64,000 nt of DNA from Fragum whitleyi (lineage: Eukaryota; Mollusca; Bivalvia; Cardiida; Cardiidae). Under the pieces are notes generated by a model. The model saw nothing but the letters and a program-made list of their open reading frames with translations, had not been told where the DNA came from and made no database searches. Positions within the stretch are counted from its first letter, which is position 1; each line of letters opens with the position of its first letter. Position numbers and translations under genes: made by a program. Shown one piece after another: positions 9,867-20,336 of this stretch. Location: contig OX411552.1 in assembly GCA_948146395.1 (NCBI GenBank), positions 11,365,686-11,429,685 on the forward strand. The letters run 5' to 3'.

Positions 9867-11884
9867 CTGGAAAGACATAAATATAATCTTGAAAAAAAAT
9901 GACAAAAATAAACAATTAAAATATTCAAATTCATGAAATAAATATGAACTAAAAGGCTGCTCTACTGGCTGATAAAGCATAATGCACAGTGTGTGTTTTT
10001 CAATACATATGTATTTATATTGTTGTTTTATCGTTTCAGTCATATATTGTGTGTAAAATTTACTGAAGAACTTCTTATTAATTCAAAACGAAAATTAACC
10101 AACTACATTTCACATTTTCCACTTAAAACTTGAAAACTAGATAGCTTTTTTTTGCATGTGCACATGTAGGTAATTAAAAAAGAAATCATAGGTTTCCAAT
10201 TTTTTTTTTTTCAAAACAAGAACTGTTTCTAAACATGTTTGTATATATTCTAAAATTCTGACTTTAATCACAAGTAAATAAATTCGCATGAATAAAATTG
10301 TGTAGCATTTTGTAATAAGGCCCAACGTTGCAAAAGATTATGCTGATTATTTTCCTTGGGCTTTTCATGAAACATATATTCCTATCTATTGGCCATTTCT
10401 TTCAAATCTCTCTAAAATAGATGGCTCAGTGTATTAAAGTATGCGGTCAGTGTAAAAAAACGTTCTTAATTATTAGTTACCTTTCCCAGATATATCCGAT
10501 AAGCAATCATCATCTTTTCCATTTAATCTATTTTCCTTCTTCAGCCTCCTTCTGGCATTAGCGAACCACGTTGAAACCTGGGTCAAGGTCATTCTGGTGA
10601 CAATCGCCAACATGATTTTCTCGGCCTTGGTTGGATATGGGTTCTTCTTGTGGGAGTAGAGCCAGGCTTTAAGAGGACTTGTAGTTTCTCGTGTAGCATT
10701 TTTACGTCTAGCTCCATGAATGTCAAATCCTGGATATCTAAAAGAAGATCGAAGAATATGAATATAAAATTATGTCATAATGAATAAGAAATCAAAAGAG
10801 TCAAATTAAAATCAAAGGACTAAAACCCTTTATTAAACAACGAACACATCTTTATCAATTTACTAATTGCAATATCGTAACTTAAAGAAATTAATAAAGA
10901 TGTGTTCGTTGTTTAAGGTAAGGTAACAAATAATGAAACATGATTTTCAATGGGAAAAAGGGAGAAAAAATTCACAAATAGACGATTCTTGGTATGTATA
11001 AAGTAGAATTGATAGAAATGAATACACGTGTATGTACATTCTTTTAGTTTAATCTAAAGGGACAGCGCATAGTATAAATAGATATTATTTAGCTAATATA
11101 ATATACATCTTTAATGACGAAAATTAAGTATGTATCCTTGCGAAAGAATTTGTTTTACCAAAAACTAGTTTTCAGACAAGAAACTTACCCGTATCCATAT
11201 GGGTGGGCAGCAATAGCATGGGCACTCATTGGTATAGCGGCGTGAGGAACTGCTGATGTTAGTGCAATTTGTTCAGGATTTTGGCCATACTGTAAATAGA
11301 AAAAAATAAACTGAAAGCCTTGTAGGTTTTTTCAGGTATCATGTATTCGAAGCAATAAACATCAGATTTCCATTTTAAAAAGGGAATGACTGGATGTTTG
11401 TTATACTAGGTTCTTATAAAACAATTTATTTTATTTATAATAATACTACATGTAAAGTGAAGTATTGTTCATTCGTAACTTATCCAGTTCAACATGTTAA
11501 ATATTCATTCCTTTTGAGAATTTTCCAAAATAAAGAATTTTAATTATCGTTCTTATATTTTTTCATAATATTATGATCTGGCAATTTTAGGAGAATATCG
11601 GAAATGATTTTATCGATTACATGGCATAATACTAGGAAAATTTCTATCATAAATGCAATTAAACGTTAACTATATTATATTTATTACAAATTTAAATATA
11701 CCATTTTATATATAGAGTTGAGCATGCTATTTCCGGTTCCGTACACTGTTTCTGGTAATGTTGGTACCCTGGCCAAGTATGATGGTACACCGCGCTGTAA
11801 GGTACAGGAACATACTGTACGGCCGGTACCAGGCTCAACAACTATTGGCCGTCCTGTATCACAACATCTTGGTAATGATGACAT
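9442..11884 (-). CDS. Iroquois-class (Irx) TALE homeobox transcription factor, four exons
   Basis: This is a predicted nuclear DNA-binding regulator of the Iroquois family. Joined exons 11884-11702, 11289-11189, 10737-10481 and 9866-9442 give 321 codons, and every junction is GT-AG and keeps frame. Residues 6-27 (RCCDTGRPI..., then CSC) match the N-terminal motif of insect Araucan/Caupolican. Residues 104-166 are a three-amino-acid-loop homeodomain with [17 protein letters not shown] (127-132) and [13 protein letters not shown] (152-164). An acidic DDD follows at 170-172. The protein ends [12 protein letters not shown], like the PKIWSLAE motif of Iroquois proteins. Oddities: the usual MTW after KKENK is replaced by RLNG, the helix-1 word is [11 protein letters not shown] (partly Mohawk-like), and the protein is much shorter than typical Irx proteins. 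The start ATG is preceded by an in-frame TAA 12 bases upstream. The family call is firm; the orthology is not. Confidence 0.9.
10481..10737 (-). CDS. Irx-like exon 3 (homeodomain)
   Basis: The acceptor is TTCTTTTAG|AT and the donor AAAG|GTAACT. It encodes residues 96-180, holding the whole TALE homeodomain and the [11 protein letters not shown] acidic tail. The recognition helix is intact, with W152, F153 and N155 plus RRRLKK. Codon use is more GC-rich than the surrounding DNA. Confidence 0.92.
10831..10915. repeat. Palindrome inside the Irx-like second intron
   Basis: The arms TTAAACAACGAACACATCTT and AAGATGTGTTCGTTGTTTAA are perfect inverses around a ~38-base AT-rich loop. It is probably a short inverted-repeat element or a foldable intronic structure. 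Confidence 0.6.
11189..11289 (-). CDS. Irx-like exon 2
   Basis: The acceptor is TATTTACAG|TATGGC and the donor ATACGG|GTAAGT. The 101 bases encode residues 62-95, an Ala/His/Tyr-rich linker ([19 protein letters not shown]). Ending in phase 2, it joins exon 3 to give [14 protein letters not shown]. Iroquois proteins usually have a similar Tyr/Pro/Gly-rich stretch before the homeodomain. Confidence 0.82.
11702..11884 (-). CDS. Irx-like exon 1 (N-terminal motif)
   Basis: It encodes residues 1-61 from the first ATG after an in-frame stop. The donor is AAAATG|GTATAT (phase 0). RCCDTGRPI followed by TGRTVCSC is the feature that places the protein with insect-type Iroquois rather than Mohawk. A TATAAAAA at 12013-12006 on this strand lies ~120 bases upstream of the ATG and could be a TATA box, but further 5' exons cannot be excluded. 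The plus-strand open frame overlapping this exon is a shadow. Confidence 0.8.
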
Positions 11885-12954
11885 TATGTCGCTGTTTTAG
11901 CTGAGATTTCTGAAATTATTTGAATTATAAAAATACTTAAGATATAAAAAAGATATAATACTTTTTTTTGCGAAAAAAGTTTCGATTCGGTTTTCAGTTT
12001 CGGCATTTTTATAATGAATTAAAAGAAAATATTGTCTTCATTCTTCAGCAATGAAATTCGACGAAATAATCGAAAAGACAATTATTTTTCTGCATTTTTG
12101 ACAGTTGTTTTTAAAGTTATTCTGTGTGCAAACTTTAAAAAAAAAACAGTTTTGTACTCAAAATGTTGTTCAATGAGGAAGCAATGAATCCCTTTCAGTT
12201 ACTCAGAATACTAGTTGATGGTAGTATCATAATAAAATTAGAGAATATTATTAAACGAGCCATCTATAAACAGATAAAACGAAACTGCGTCGAGTTTTTG
12301 TCTGTTAAAAATGACTTGTTTAATAAATTCGGTATAGATTGAGCGCATATATGATATTCTATTACACGACCCGAATTTTCGTCATAAAGTATGAGTTAAA
12401 GTGTTGAAATTTTATTGGTAATAATAGTATGGATAAAATGTTTTCAGTCAATACATTATTCTTATAGATAATATTTGACAAACATTTTCATAAAACATCG
12501 TAACTAAAACAAACATGAGACGCAGTAAACGAAAACATTTGAGTATTCGCTTCTACATTAGCAACCAATGCTCGATTGGAGGGAATGTATCGTTAAATGA
12601 TTTTGTGGACGTTGAACGGGTATATGCTTTGGTATCTGAAACACCAAGAAGCACAGAATGTTTGAAATGTCTCTAATTCTAAATAAAGCTCATGATATGC
12701 CACCTTTTAGAAATGGAAGTTACTTACCGATGTTAAAAATCCAAATTTTATTCACTTTTGAATATATAACTAGGTTGGTAGAAATGTAGTATAGTCACGT
12801 TAACACTGTCTAAATAAGAATATATATTGACGAGACATAAAACCCAGGGATGATACAACACAAACAGTAATTGAGATAATATATCAATCAAAAGATGACG
12901 TTCTTATACGCTCAAGTCGTGAACAAGGGTCTTTAATATAGAAACCCGGGTATA
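11885..12954. other. Upstream flank of the Irx-like gene, no further exon seen
   Basis: An inverted repeat at about 12245-12330 (TTATTAAACGAGCCATCTATA ... TGTTTAATAAATTCGG) is related to 3175-3290. No coding segment was found. Confidence 0.35.
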
Positions 12955-13170
12955 ATAAATCACACCGTGAATCAGTTTGATTGGTCCAAACGATTGTATC
13001 TTCTAATTTCTACCCGGCCCTCAACGTTATCGCCGTTCAATCTCCGGGTAGCCGAAAATTACCGCTTGCCCCGCCTACAGTCATTGTAGCGATAATCGTA
13101 ATCTTGTCATGATCGGGCGATCGGTGACCGCAGAATAAACAAAAAGTCTCGGATAATGATTTCTCCCTGT
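12955..13170. promoter_or_regulatory. Candidate regulatory/promoter region of the Irx-like gene
   Basis: This ~215-bp stretch is visibly less AT-rich than its flanks and matches none of the repeat families here. It contains GATTGG (an inverted CCAAT for the minus strand), several GATAAT/CGATAAT words and scattered CpGs (GATCGGGCGATCGG). It lies ~1.1 kb upstream of the ATG. A regulatory role is inferred from composition and position only. Confidence 0.25.
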
Positions 13171-13743
13171 GGCGAATATGGAACAATATTGCACACGAGG
13201 ATTTTAATTTATTATCAAGACTATCGAGTCATTTTCATAATTTGAATATATAATCGCTTACGGCAAGTCGAGGATAACCACGACACGAGTCGCATATGTT
13301 TTGGGGAGGAAATAATGATATTTTTAATGGCATCATTATTTAGTTTTCGGTTGCTTGTAGAAACTTTTTGACAGCTGATTCCTATCGCTTGTATTCATGC
13401 TAGTTTAAGGTGGTAAATTAGATCCAAATTAAACAAACGTTGAACTCATGTAATCATTTAAACATGTTTGTATTGTTGTTTTACATTGCATCTCGATGTT
13501 GTTGTTATTTCTATTTGAATAAAAGTGTTCACCTTTCCGATATACAAAACGAGTAATCATGTCATGTACGATGTGTATTTTCTTTTTATTTTTTTTAACT
13601 CGCTTAATATTTCATTTTCCGTTTGTATTTTCTCATTCTTCCTGAAAAAATGATCAAAATATATTGTTTTCTTAGATGTAACTGTCTTCAATAAATTAGT
13701 AATATAAAATGAAGTGTTTGCTGTTTGCTGCGGGTGTTTGCTA

Positions 13744-14180
13744 CAGTTAGTTACATCGTGAAATTGACATTCATCTCGATCAAAATCATTCTAAATCGCT
13801 CACTCAGCGCTCCATTCACTCATTCCAAACACTCACTCAAACCATTCAAAAACGCCCAAAATGACTAAACATATAAGATATACAACTACCTTCAAAATTG
13901 ATAAAACAAGAACAAAATCACGATTTCACTGATATAAAAGAAATTTAAAACGTCTGATTGGTTCTTGAAGAAAAGGGAAGCTATTTAAAGATCTTCTATG
14001 CATATTTTTATTAAAGGGAGGTAATACATATCGCAAATTTTGTTCATCATGAACAAAATTTTCGATAATGGATTACCTCTCATTAAATTCACGCAAAAGT
14101 CGCTCCACACACTCATTCAGTTTCATTCAAAATTCATTCCAAAATCATTCACATTGTCAATTTCACGATGTTGTTTACTG
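13744..14180 (+). mobile_element. MITE family A (A4)
   Basis: Left CAGTTAGTTACATCGTGAAA and right TTTCACGATGTTGTTTACTG, with TA on both sides. The hairpin AAAGGGAGGTAAT ... ATTACCTCTCATT lies at about 14015-14085. Plus orientation (long arm first). The overlapping open frames are by-products of this repeat. Confidence 0.8.
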
Positions 14181-14182
14181 TA

Positions 14183-15177
14183 TGGTCTCTTTAAAATACA
14201 CTCAGTGCATTTTCATATCTGAATGGAAAAAACGAGCAAACTATCGTAGAAATTTGAGGTAAAAAATATTTTAGTTGCTTCAAAATGTAGGTTATTTGTA
14301 GATTCTAGAAGCTTCGCTTGAAATGACCTTTAAAAAAAATGTCTGTTACCAACAAAATTGTGTGGCAAATTGTCCTTTTAATGATTTTTATAAAAAAAAA
14401 AATACAGTTCCCAAAAAAGATAATATTCTAAAAAGTTAAGTGACACCAGGAACATGAGTAATATTTTATAACTATTCCTTTTATTGGTGAATACAACCCT
14501 TCAAGAACAACAAAAGTAATGAATCTTGAATTTTGGAGATGCTTGATTTTTATTCACTGGGAAATACACAAGTACATGATGAGAATGGACGTTAATCATT
14601 CAATTTCATTTTTTCTCTTTTTTCTTTAACCTTATTCATCTTTTCTAACTATATTTATGTTTTTACATGTTCAATATATTTTCTATTATTCGTTTCCTTT
14701 TCTTATTCCTTTATATTCTTCTTTTAAAGTGTTTTCATTTTGAAATACAATTTTCATAACTAAAAAAAGGAAAAAATAATAAAATAAAAAGACATTCCAT
14801 TTCATATGTGATACTTTCTCGTCCTATTTAGGGTAACAGATTAATACAAGCAACCTGTAGAAAGCGACCACTCAACATGTGGTAACCTTATCGTAGAATT
14901 GTCCCTTTTAGAAACGCTTGAGACATATCACAAGAAATATTATAATTCTATATAACTTAGAACACATGTAAAGAATTCATTTTGTTTTCTTTTTCTAAGT
15001 TCAATTGTATTTTATCTAATAGGAAACCTCTTATTGAACAATCTTTTGTGAATAACAAAATAAGATTCGGTTTTGGTAACCTTCAGAGAAAGAAAATTCG
15101 TTCAAAGGAAATTCTGTATTTGTTTATGGCCTTTGCGATTTGGCCACTTTATAAAAGTAGTCGCTTGCTAGAGGTTA
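14183..15177. other. No gene seen
   Basis: AT-rich with many homopolymer runs. A fragment GTAGAAAGCGACCACTCAAC at about 14857-14876 recalls family C. The 106-codon open frame at 14982-15302 runs into element A5 and has no recognisable domain. Confidence 0.35.
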
Positions 15178-15614
15178 CAGCTAATTACATCGTAAAATTG
15201 ACATTCACCTCAATCAAAACCATTCTAAATCGCTCACTCTACGCTCCATTCATTCATTCCAAACACTCACTCAAACCATTCAAAAACGCTCAAACCCATT
15301 GAAAAATATGAAATGAACAACGTCATTCAAAATAAATTTGAACACAGCAAAAACGCGATTTCACTGACATAATTCAAAAGATTAGTGTCTAAAAGCTTTT
15401 TGAAGAAATAGGAAGCTTTATATAGAACTTGCATGAATATTTTATTAAAGGGAGGTAATCATTATCGCAAATTTTGTTCACCCCGAACAAAATTTGCGAT
15501 GTTGGATTACCTCCCATTAAATTCACTCAAAACTCGCTCCACACACTCATTCAATTTCATTCCTAAATCATTCCAAAATCATTCACCTTGTCAATTTCAC
15601 AATGTTGTTAACTG
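15178..15614 (+). mobile_element. MITE family A (A5)
   Basis: Left CAGCTAATTACATCGTAAAA and right TTTCACAATGTTGTTAACTG, TA-flanked. The central stem CGCAAATTTTGTTC/GAACAAAATTTGCG lies at 15466-15500. Same length (437 bp) as A4. Confidence 0.8.
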
Positions 15615-15782
15615 TAGTACTGGGGCAATGTCGATCGTTCTCTATTTTTTTATTAATGTTGTTATTGTTCTTCTGTTTTAATTGATACTACTAAAATGTC
15701 CCTCTATTCGTCGTGTTGTATGTATCCTGTTGTTTCCTTAAATTTCTGTGCTGATATTGCTCGCCTACATGTCGCGAAAAAG

Positions 15783-16011
15783 TTAACCCTTTACTGTTTA
15801 ATCCCTGCTTTTTACGTGCCTGTGATTTTATGATTGAGAAAACATTGTGAAAAAAGAAGAAATTGCTTCTGGCAAGCAATTTCTTCTTTTTCCACACGAT
15901 TTTCTACCCTACTGAATGGTTATTTTTCAAATTAAATCCACTTTAAATTTTCGTCTGCAAAACCTTTGAATTTGGACAGGTCCAAGATTTTGTAAAACAG
16001 GAAAGGGTTAA
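15783..16011 (-). mobile_element. piggyBac-like MITE family B (B1)
   Basis: TTAA flanks a 229-bp unit with ends CCCTTTACTG and CAGGAAAGGG. The internal hairpin is GAAGAAATTGCTT/AAGCAATTTCTTC. TTAA duplication with C-rich inverted ends is the piggyBac signature. Orientation is opposite to B3 and B4. Confidence 0.8.
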
Positions 16012-16094
16012 TGATAATAACCACACAATGCAAAAAGAATATCGCTGATTGCCCGAAGAGGGGTACATTTTCTTTAATGTTTTTCGGTGCTTTA

Positions 16095-16440
16095 TCGAGG
16101 AATAACGTTAGATTATCACTTTGATAAACTCACTGTTTTTCCAGTGAAATTAACAAAAACCTATACCCTGTTTTCCTTCATTTCACTCTGACGTAATCAT
16201 GAACGTTGCGTTGCAATCACGAGCAAAATGGCGCGCTTTAAGAGAATGTGTCCATAAATTTTCACATTTTGTCTCATTGATGCATCAAAGAAATAGAATA
16301 ATTGGTTGTTTTCGAGTAAGATCGATTGATATTTCATTTGTTGAACAGCAAAAGCTACATCTTCATGAGTGGCAGAGCCACGTAACTCAATTTTATTCGG
16401 CATAAATTTACCAATTCATAGCTGATAAACAAACAAAAAA
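16095..16440. repeat. Dispersed repeat family N (N1)
   Basis: The block with TTATCACTTTGATAAACTCAC, CAGTGAAATTAACAAAAAC and later GACGTAATCATGAACGTTG reappears, diverged, at about 57820-58050. The long open frames on both strands here cross this repeat and have no protein character. Confidence 0.4.
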
Positions 16441-17288
16441 AAAAACATATAGCTTTTGTTGTTCACTCAATGAAATATGAATCGGTTTTACAGTGAAACA
16501 AACGATTATCCAAACGAAAATTATATTTCGCACACGTGATTTTGGTGGAAAAGCAACGCAAATGCTATTTTTACTTTATCAAAAAAAAAAAAAAAAAGAA
16601 TTGAATTCAGTATTCTTGACATATATAGGAGTTGAATTTGGTTGATGTTTTGCAATGTTTACATTTTTTTAACTGCCTATAATGTTTGTGAATAAAAGAA
16701 TTCAAAACAGAATTATCAATCGTTATTGTTTGTTGCATGGACTTGTTTGAGGATTCTATAAACTTTGAAATTTGATAGGCTCGTTTTCTCAAACGAAAAA
16801 TAAAAGGATAGTTAGACCAATTTATGTAAAGGTTGCGATTTAAGAAAAATGTTGATATATATTTAACGTGACTGAATGACCCATAAATATGGTATTGGAA
16901 ATAACAATTGTTTAGAAAAAGAAATAAACAAGTTTTCAATCTTCTTGATACACATAGTCAAATTTATCTTTAAAATGTAAACAAAATGGGGAGGAAAGAA
17001 AAAAAGGAAAAAAGTTCGTTGGAGAAAAGCTGAAAAATTTATTCATTTCCTGACAATATAAATAAGCCAACAATCATAAATACGTCAAATTGATTATCAG
17101 TTATTAATTATCGCCGTTATCAATGTTTATCCAGAAAAATGACATGATTTCGGACATGATAAAGTACAATTACTGTTTTAGTTATCACTGATTGAACTGA
17201 TAATTGTAATTTAGAGATCTTATATAAACAATAGAACACGGGCTCTGTAATTATACAAATTATACACCTTCCGTCCATAATTGGTTAG
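16441..17288. other. No gene seen
   Basis: AT-rich DNA with a 17-base A-run near 16582. A 110-codon minus-strand frame at 16607-16939 is low-complexity and not supported. Confidence 0.35.
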
Positions 17289-17324
17289 AGTCATTGGTAG
17301 ACTGGCTCCCATCCCACTGATCAG

Positions 17325-17696
17325 GGGCCAGGCCCCAGTTTCATCAAAACATTTAGGACATATTTTTATCTTACTGATGACTTTCGGTCCAGTAACAACA
17401 ACAGTCACTTAACATAGGTATTGATAGATTGGTGATACACGATTTTTGAACTAAATATGTAGTAAGTCATAGGTAAGACAAAAATACGTCTTAGATGTTT
17501 TGATGAAACAGGCCCCAGTTTCATCAAAACATTTAGGACATATGTTTGTCTTACTGATGACTTTCGATCCAGTTACAACAACAATCACTTAGCATAGGTA
17601 TTGATAGATTGGTGATACATGATTTTTGAACTAAATATGTAGTAAGTCATAGGTAAGACAAAAATACGTCTTAAATGTTTTTATGAAACAGGCCCC
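17325..17696. mobile_element. Tandem dimer of MITE family G (G1)
   Basis: Two head-to-tail copies (17331- and 17511-) with a 180-base period, each beginning GGCCCCAGTTTCATCAAAAC and ending GATGAAACAGGCCCC or similar. The two share the middle GGCCCC. The copies differ by only a few bases. Confidence 0.65.
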
Positions 17697-17768
17697 TGAA
17701 GTAACAAGAAATGAGCAATTTAACTAGAGAAAGTAGATTTAGATTTAATAGTTTAATAAAATCTCATT

Positions 17769-17774
<6 letters not shown>

Positions 17775-17850
<76 letters not shown>
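17775..17850. repeat. (TA)n microsatellite
   Basis: An uninterrupted TA dinucleotide run of about 75 bases inside element K1. Confidence 0.95.
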
Positions 17851-17852
<2 letters not shown>

Positions 17853-17990
17853 TTTTTACAAATGTACAAATGGACAAAACTACAGCATAAAAGAATATAT
17901 GTGACCATTCTTATTTAGAATTATAAGAGATTATAAGGTAACACTACTATTAAAAGAACCGATTCCTTCTCTATGTACATACCTGTTCAA

Positions 17991-18121
<131 letters not shown>

Positions 18122-18374
18122 ACTCATTCTCAAAACGCACACGCACGCACGCAAGCAAGCAAGCCCGCACACACACACACACACATGCACCCATAGTATA
18201 ATTTCTTATCAGGTTTTATTTCTCTGACTGGCCGATCAGTTTATGAGAATATTGGAGGTAATTTGAAATAGTAAAACATGGGTGTTCTACCTTATTTAGC
18301 ACTAACTGAAAGCCTCGGAGCCAGGCTTAGTCATTGGTAATGATTTCAATTTTTGAAATTTCAACAGCGAAACG

Positions 18375-18616
18375 GGGGCCCGTTTTACTAAACTTCTTAC
18401 GAAAAAAATAATCGTAAGAAGAAAATCCAAAACGTATCTGATGTTTTCATTCATTGTTAGATTCTGCCTTTCAATATCTCGTTGGAATCGTCTTTAGAAG
18501 ACGATTCTAATGAAATGATGCATGGCAGAATTCAATATTTAGTGACTAATGTAGAAGCAACTTTAATTTTTGACTTACGCAAAAATTATCGTAAGATGTT
18601 TAGTTAAACAGGCCCC
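18375..18616. mobile_element. MITE family G relative (G2)
   Basis: The left end GGGGGCCCGTTTTACTAAAC and the right end GTTTAGTTAAACAGGCCCC are inverted, with a central stem AATCGTCTTTAGAAGACGATT. The ends match G1 in their GGGGCC-TGTTT core. Confidence 0.55.
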
Positions 18617-18639
18617 AGGTTTGCAATAAGAATGACGGA

Positions 18640-19010
18640 ATTCTTCATTACGAAAAACGTAGATTTTATCTCGGCCATTCTAGATGATTCCATCAATTTT
18701 CGTGCATTGTAATTGGCTAATTGGTTTTATTTTTCAATGAAAACAATTTTGAGTACGCAGCTATTTTGTCAGCTCCCATGAAAAATAGTCCCACAAGAAA
18801 TCTGTTTACTTATCGACAAATCATTTCCTTTTTTATTCATGATATTGAATTATAAGAGATGAAGACTCTATTTATTGATTTCATTGAGGTGTAAAACTAA
18901 AAGCCTTAGAACACTCACGTATAAATCCGCTTCGCGTATTCACACAGTGTGATTAGGTTTTTACTTTCATACCTCCATGAAATAAAAAAAAAAACTCTCT
19001 TCATCTCTTA
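18640..19010. mobile_element. Family M element (M2)
   Basis: It contains CCATCAATTTTCGTGCATTG and GAGTACGCAGCTATTTTG, then a hairpin at 18852-19010 with TAAGAGATGAAGA and its inverse TCTTCATCTCTTA. It is co-linear with 21480-21775. The inner arm includes TTTCATTGAGGTG...TACCTCCATGAAA. Confidence 0.5.
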
Positions 19011-19236
19011 AGCGTTTGCTGTTTAATCCCTGCTTTTTACGTGCATATTATTCTATGATTTAGAAAACAATGTGAAAAAAGTAGAAATTGCTTCTGACAA
19101 GCAATTTCTTCTTTTTCCACACTATTTTCTACCCTACAGAACGGTTATTTTTCAAATTAAATCTGCTTTAAATTTTCGTCTGCAAAATCTTGGAATTTGG
19201 ACAGGTCCAAAATTTTGTAAAACAGAAAAGGGTTAA
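19008..19236 (-). mobile_element. piggyBac-like MITE family B (B2)
   Basis: TTAA on both sides (19008-19011 and 19233-19236) of a 229-bp unit. The right end is CAGAAAAGGG and the left end is degenerate (GCGTTTGCTG). The hairpin GAAATTGCTTCTGAC...AAGCAATTTC is intact. It abuts M2. Confidence 0.75.
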
Positions 19237-19346
19237 GCATAAATGCAGACCGCCTGGCGGACAGGGTCCACCAGGAAAGTTCAAACAGTTGCGACGCTGG
19301 TCAGCCTTGGCGGGTATGATACAGGTTCACAATGCGATTTTATGAT

Positions 19347-19511
19347 TTAAGGTAATGGACCCGTAATACTTCCGCAACGTTTCGGAAGTAACGAACTTTC
19401 ATAGTGTTAACCTATGTTTCCTTATGAGAATCATAAGGAAACCTCGGATAACACTGTAGAAGTTTATGAAATCTGCAACGTTGCGGAACTATTACGGGTC
19501 CACTACCTTAA
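19347..19511. mobile_element. Short palindromic MITE family D (D1)
   Basis: TTAAGGTAATGGACCCGTAA at the left and TTACGGGTCCACTACCTTAA at the right form a long inverted repeat around GTTTCCTTATGAGAATCATA. A second copy lies at 61187-61328. TTAA is present on both sides and may be the target duplication. Confidence 0.65.
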
Positions 19512-19972
19512 TAGCAGATTTAAAGGCCTATCTTAAGCTCGCTAATCCTAGTATACACAAAAAGGTGCCAGTTAATACGTTTAAAACCCAATTGTTTGAT
19601 TTGGGGTTAAGATGTAGTTAACAGATTTTGAATCGTATCGTGTATCGTAATCGTATAAGCACTTTCTCGCTGAAAATTTCGTCTATGACACCTAGGTTGC
19701 GGGTATTTGAAGAAAATGCCAAAATAGATTTAAAGATCTATCAGATGAAAATCTCCGATTTTAATTCATTTGTTGGCAATTAAAACACAATAGCTTTGAC
19801 GATTAATAAAATATGAACCTTATTCAAGTATACATTTTTTAATTCAAATGTAAATTTATAGAAAGAGAGTAAAGATGTTCGAAACTAATGGGAAAGGAAA
19901 AAGAGACATGCGCTATTGTCTACAATCAAGCTCATCAGTTTAGGAACAAAAGTGTGGATTGATTGTAAGGCA
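19512..19972. other. No gene seen
   Basis: Anonymous AT-rich sequence with no supported motif. Confidence 0.3.
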
Positions 19973-20336
19973 CTTATTCAACCACATTATGAAATTGACA
20001 TTCATCTCAATCAAAACCATTCTAAATCGATCTAGCCATTCTAGATTCATTCATTCCGAACTACACTCAAACCCTTAAAAAAAGGTCCAAAATCACTTAA
20101 AAGGATAAGATTAAAAACTACATTGAAAAATACATAAAAAAATTGATTTCACTGACATAATAAATTCTTCATTGACTTCTTCTGATTGGTTCTATAAGAA
20201 ATAGGAAGCTATCTATAGAAATTATTTGCATATCTTATGAAATCAATAATAAATAAATATCGCTAATTTTGTTAATCCTGAACAAAATTGGTGATATTGG
20301 ATTACCTCCATTGAATTTCACTCAAACTTAACTCGT
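19973..20336 (+). mobile_element. MITE family A, truncated (A6)
   Basis: The left end CACATTATGAAATTGACATT is eroded. The central hairpin TAATTTTGTTAATCCTGAAC...AAAATTGG is present, but the right ~90 bp, including the terminus, are missing. Confidence 0.6.

Noticed and set aside
11718..11900. Plus-strand 60-codon ORF
   Set aside because: It is antisense to exon 1 of the Iroquois-like gene, whose motifs and splice sites are on the minus strand.
16197..16405. Overlapping 68-codon ORFs on opposite strands
   Set aside because: They occur within a dispersed repeat (family N) and have no motif; mutual shadows at best.
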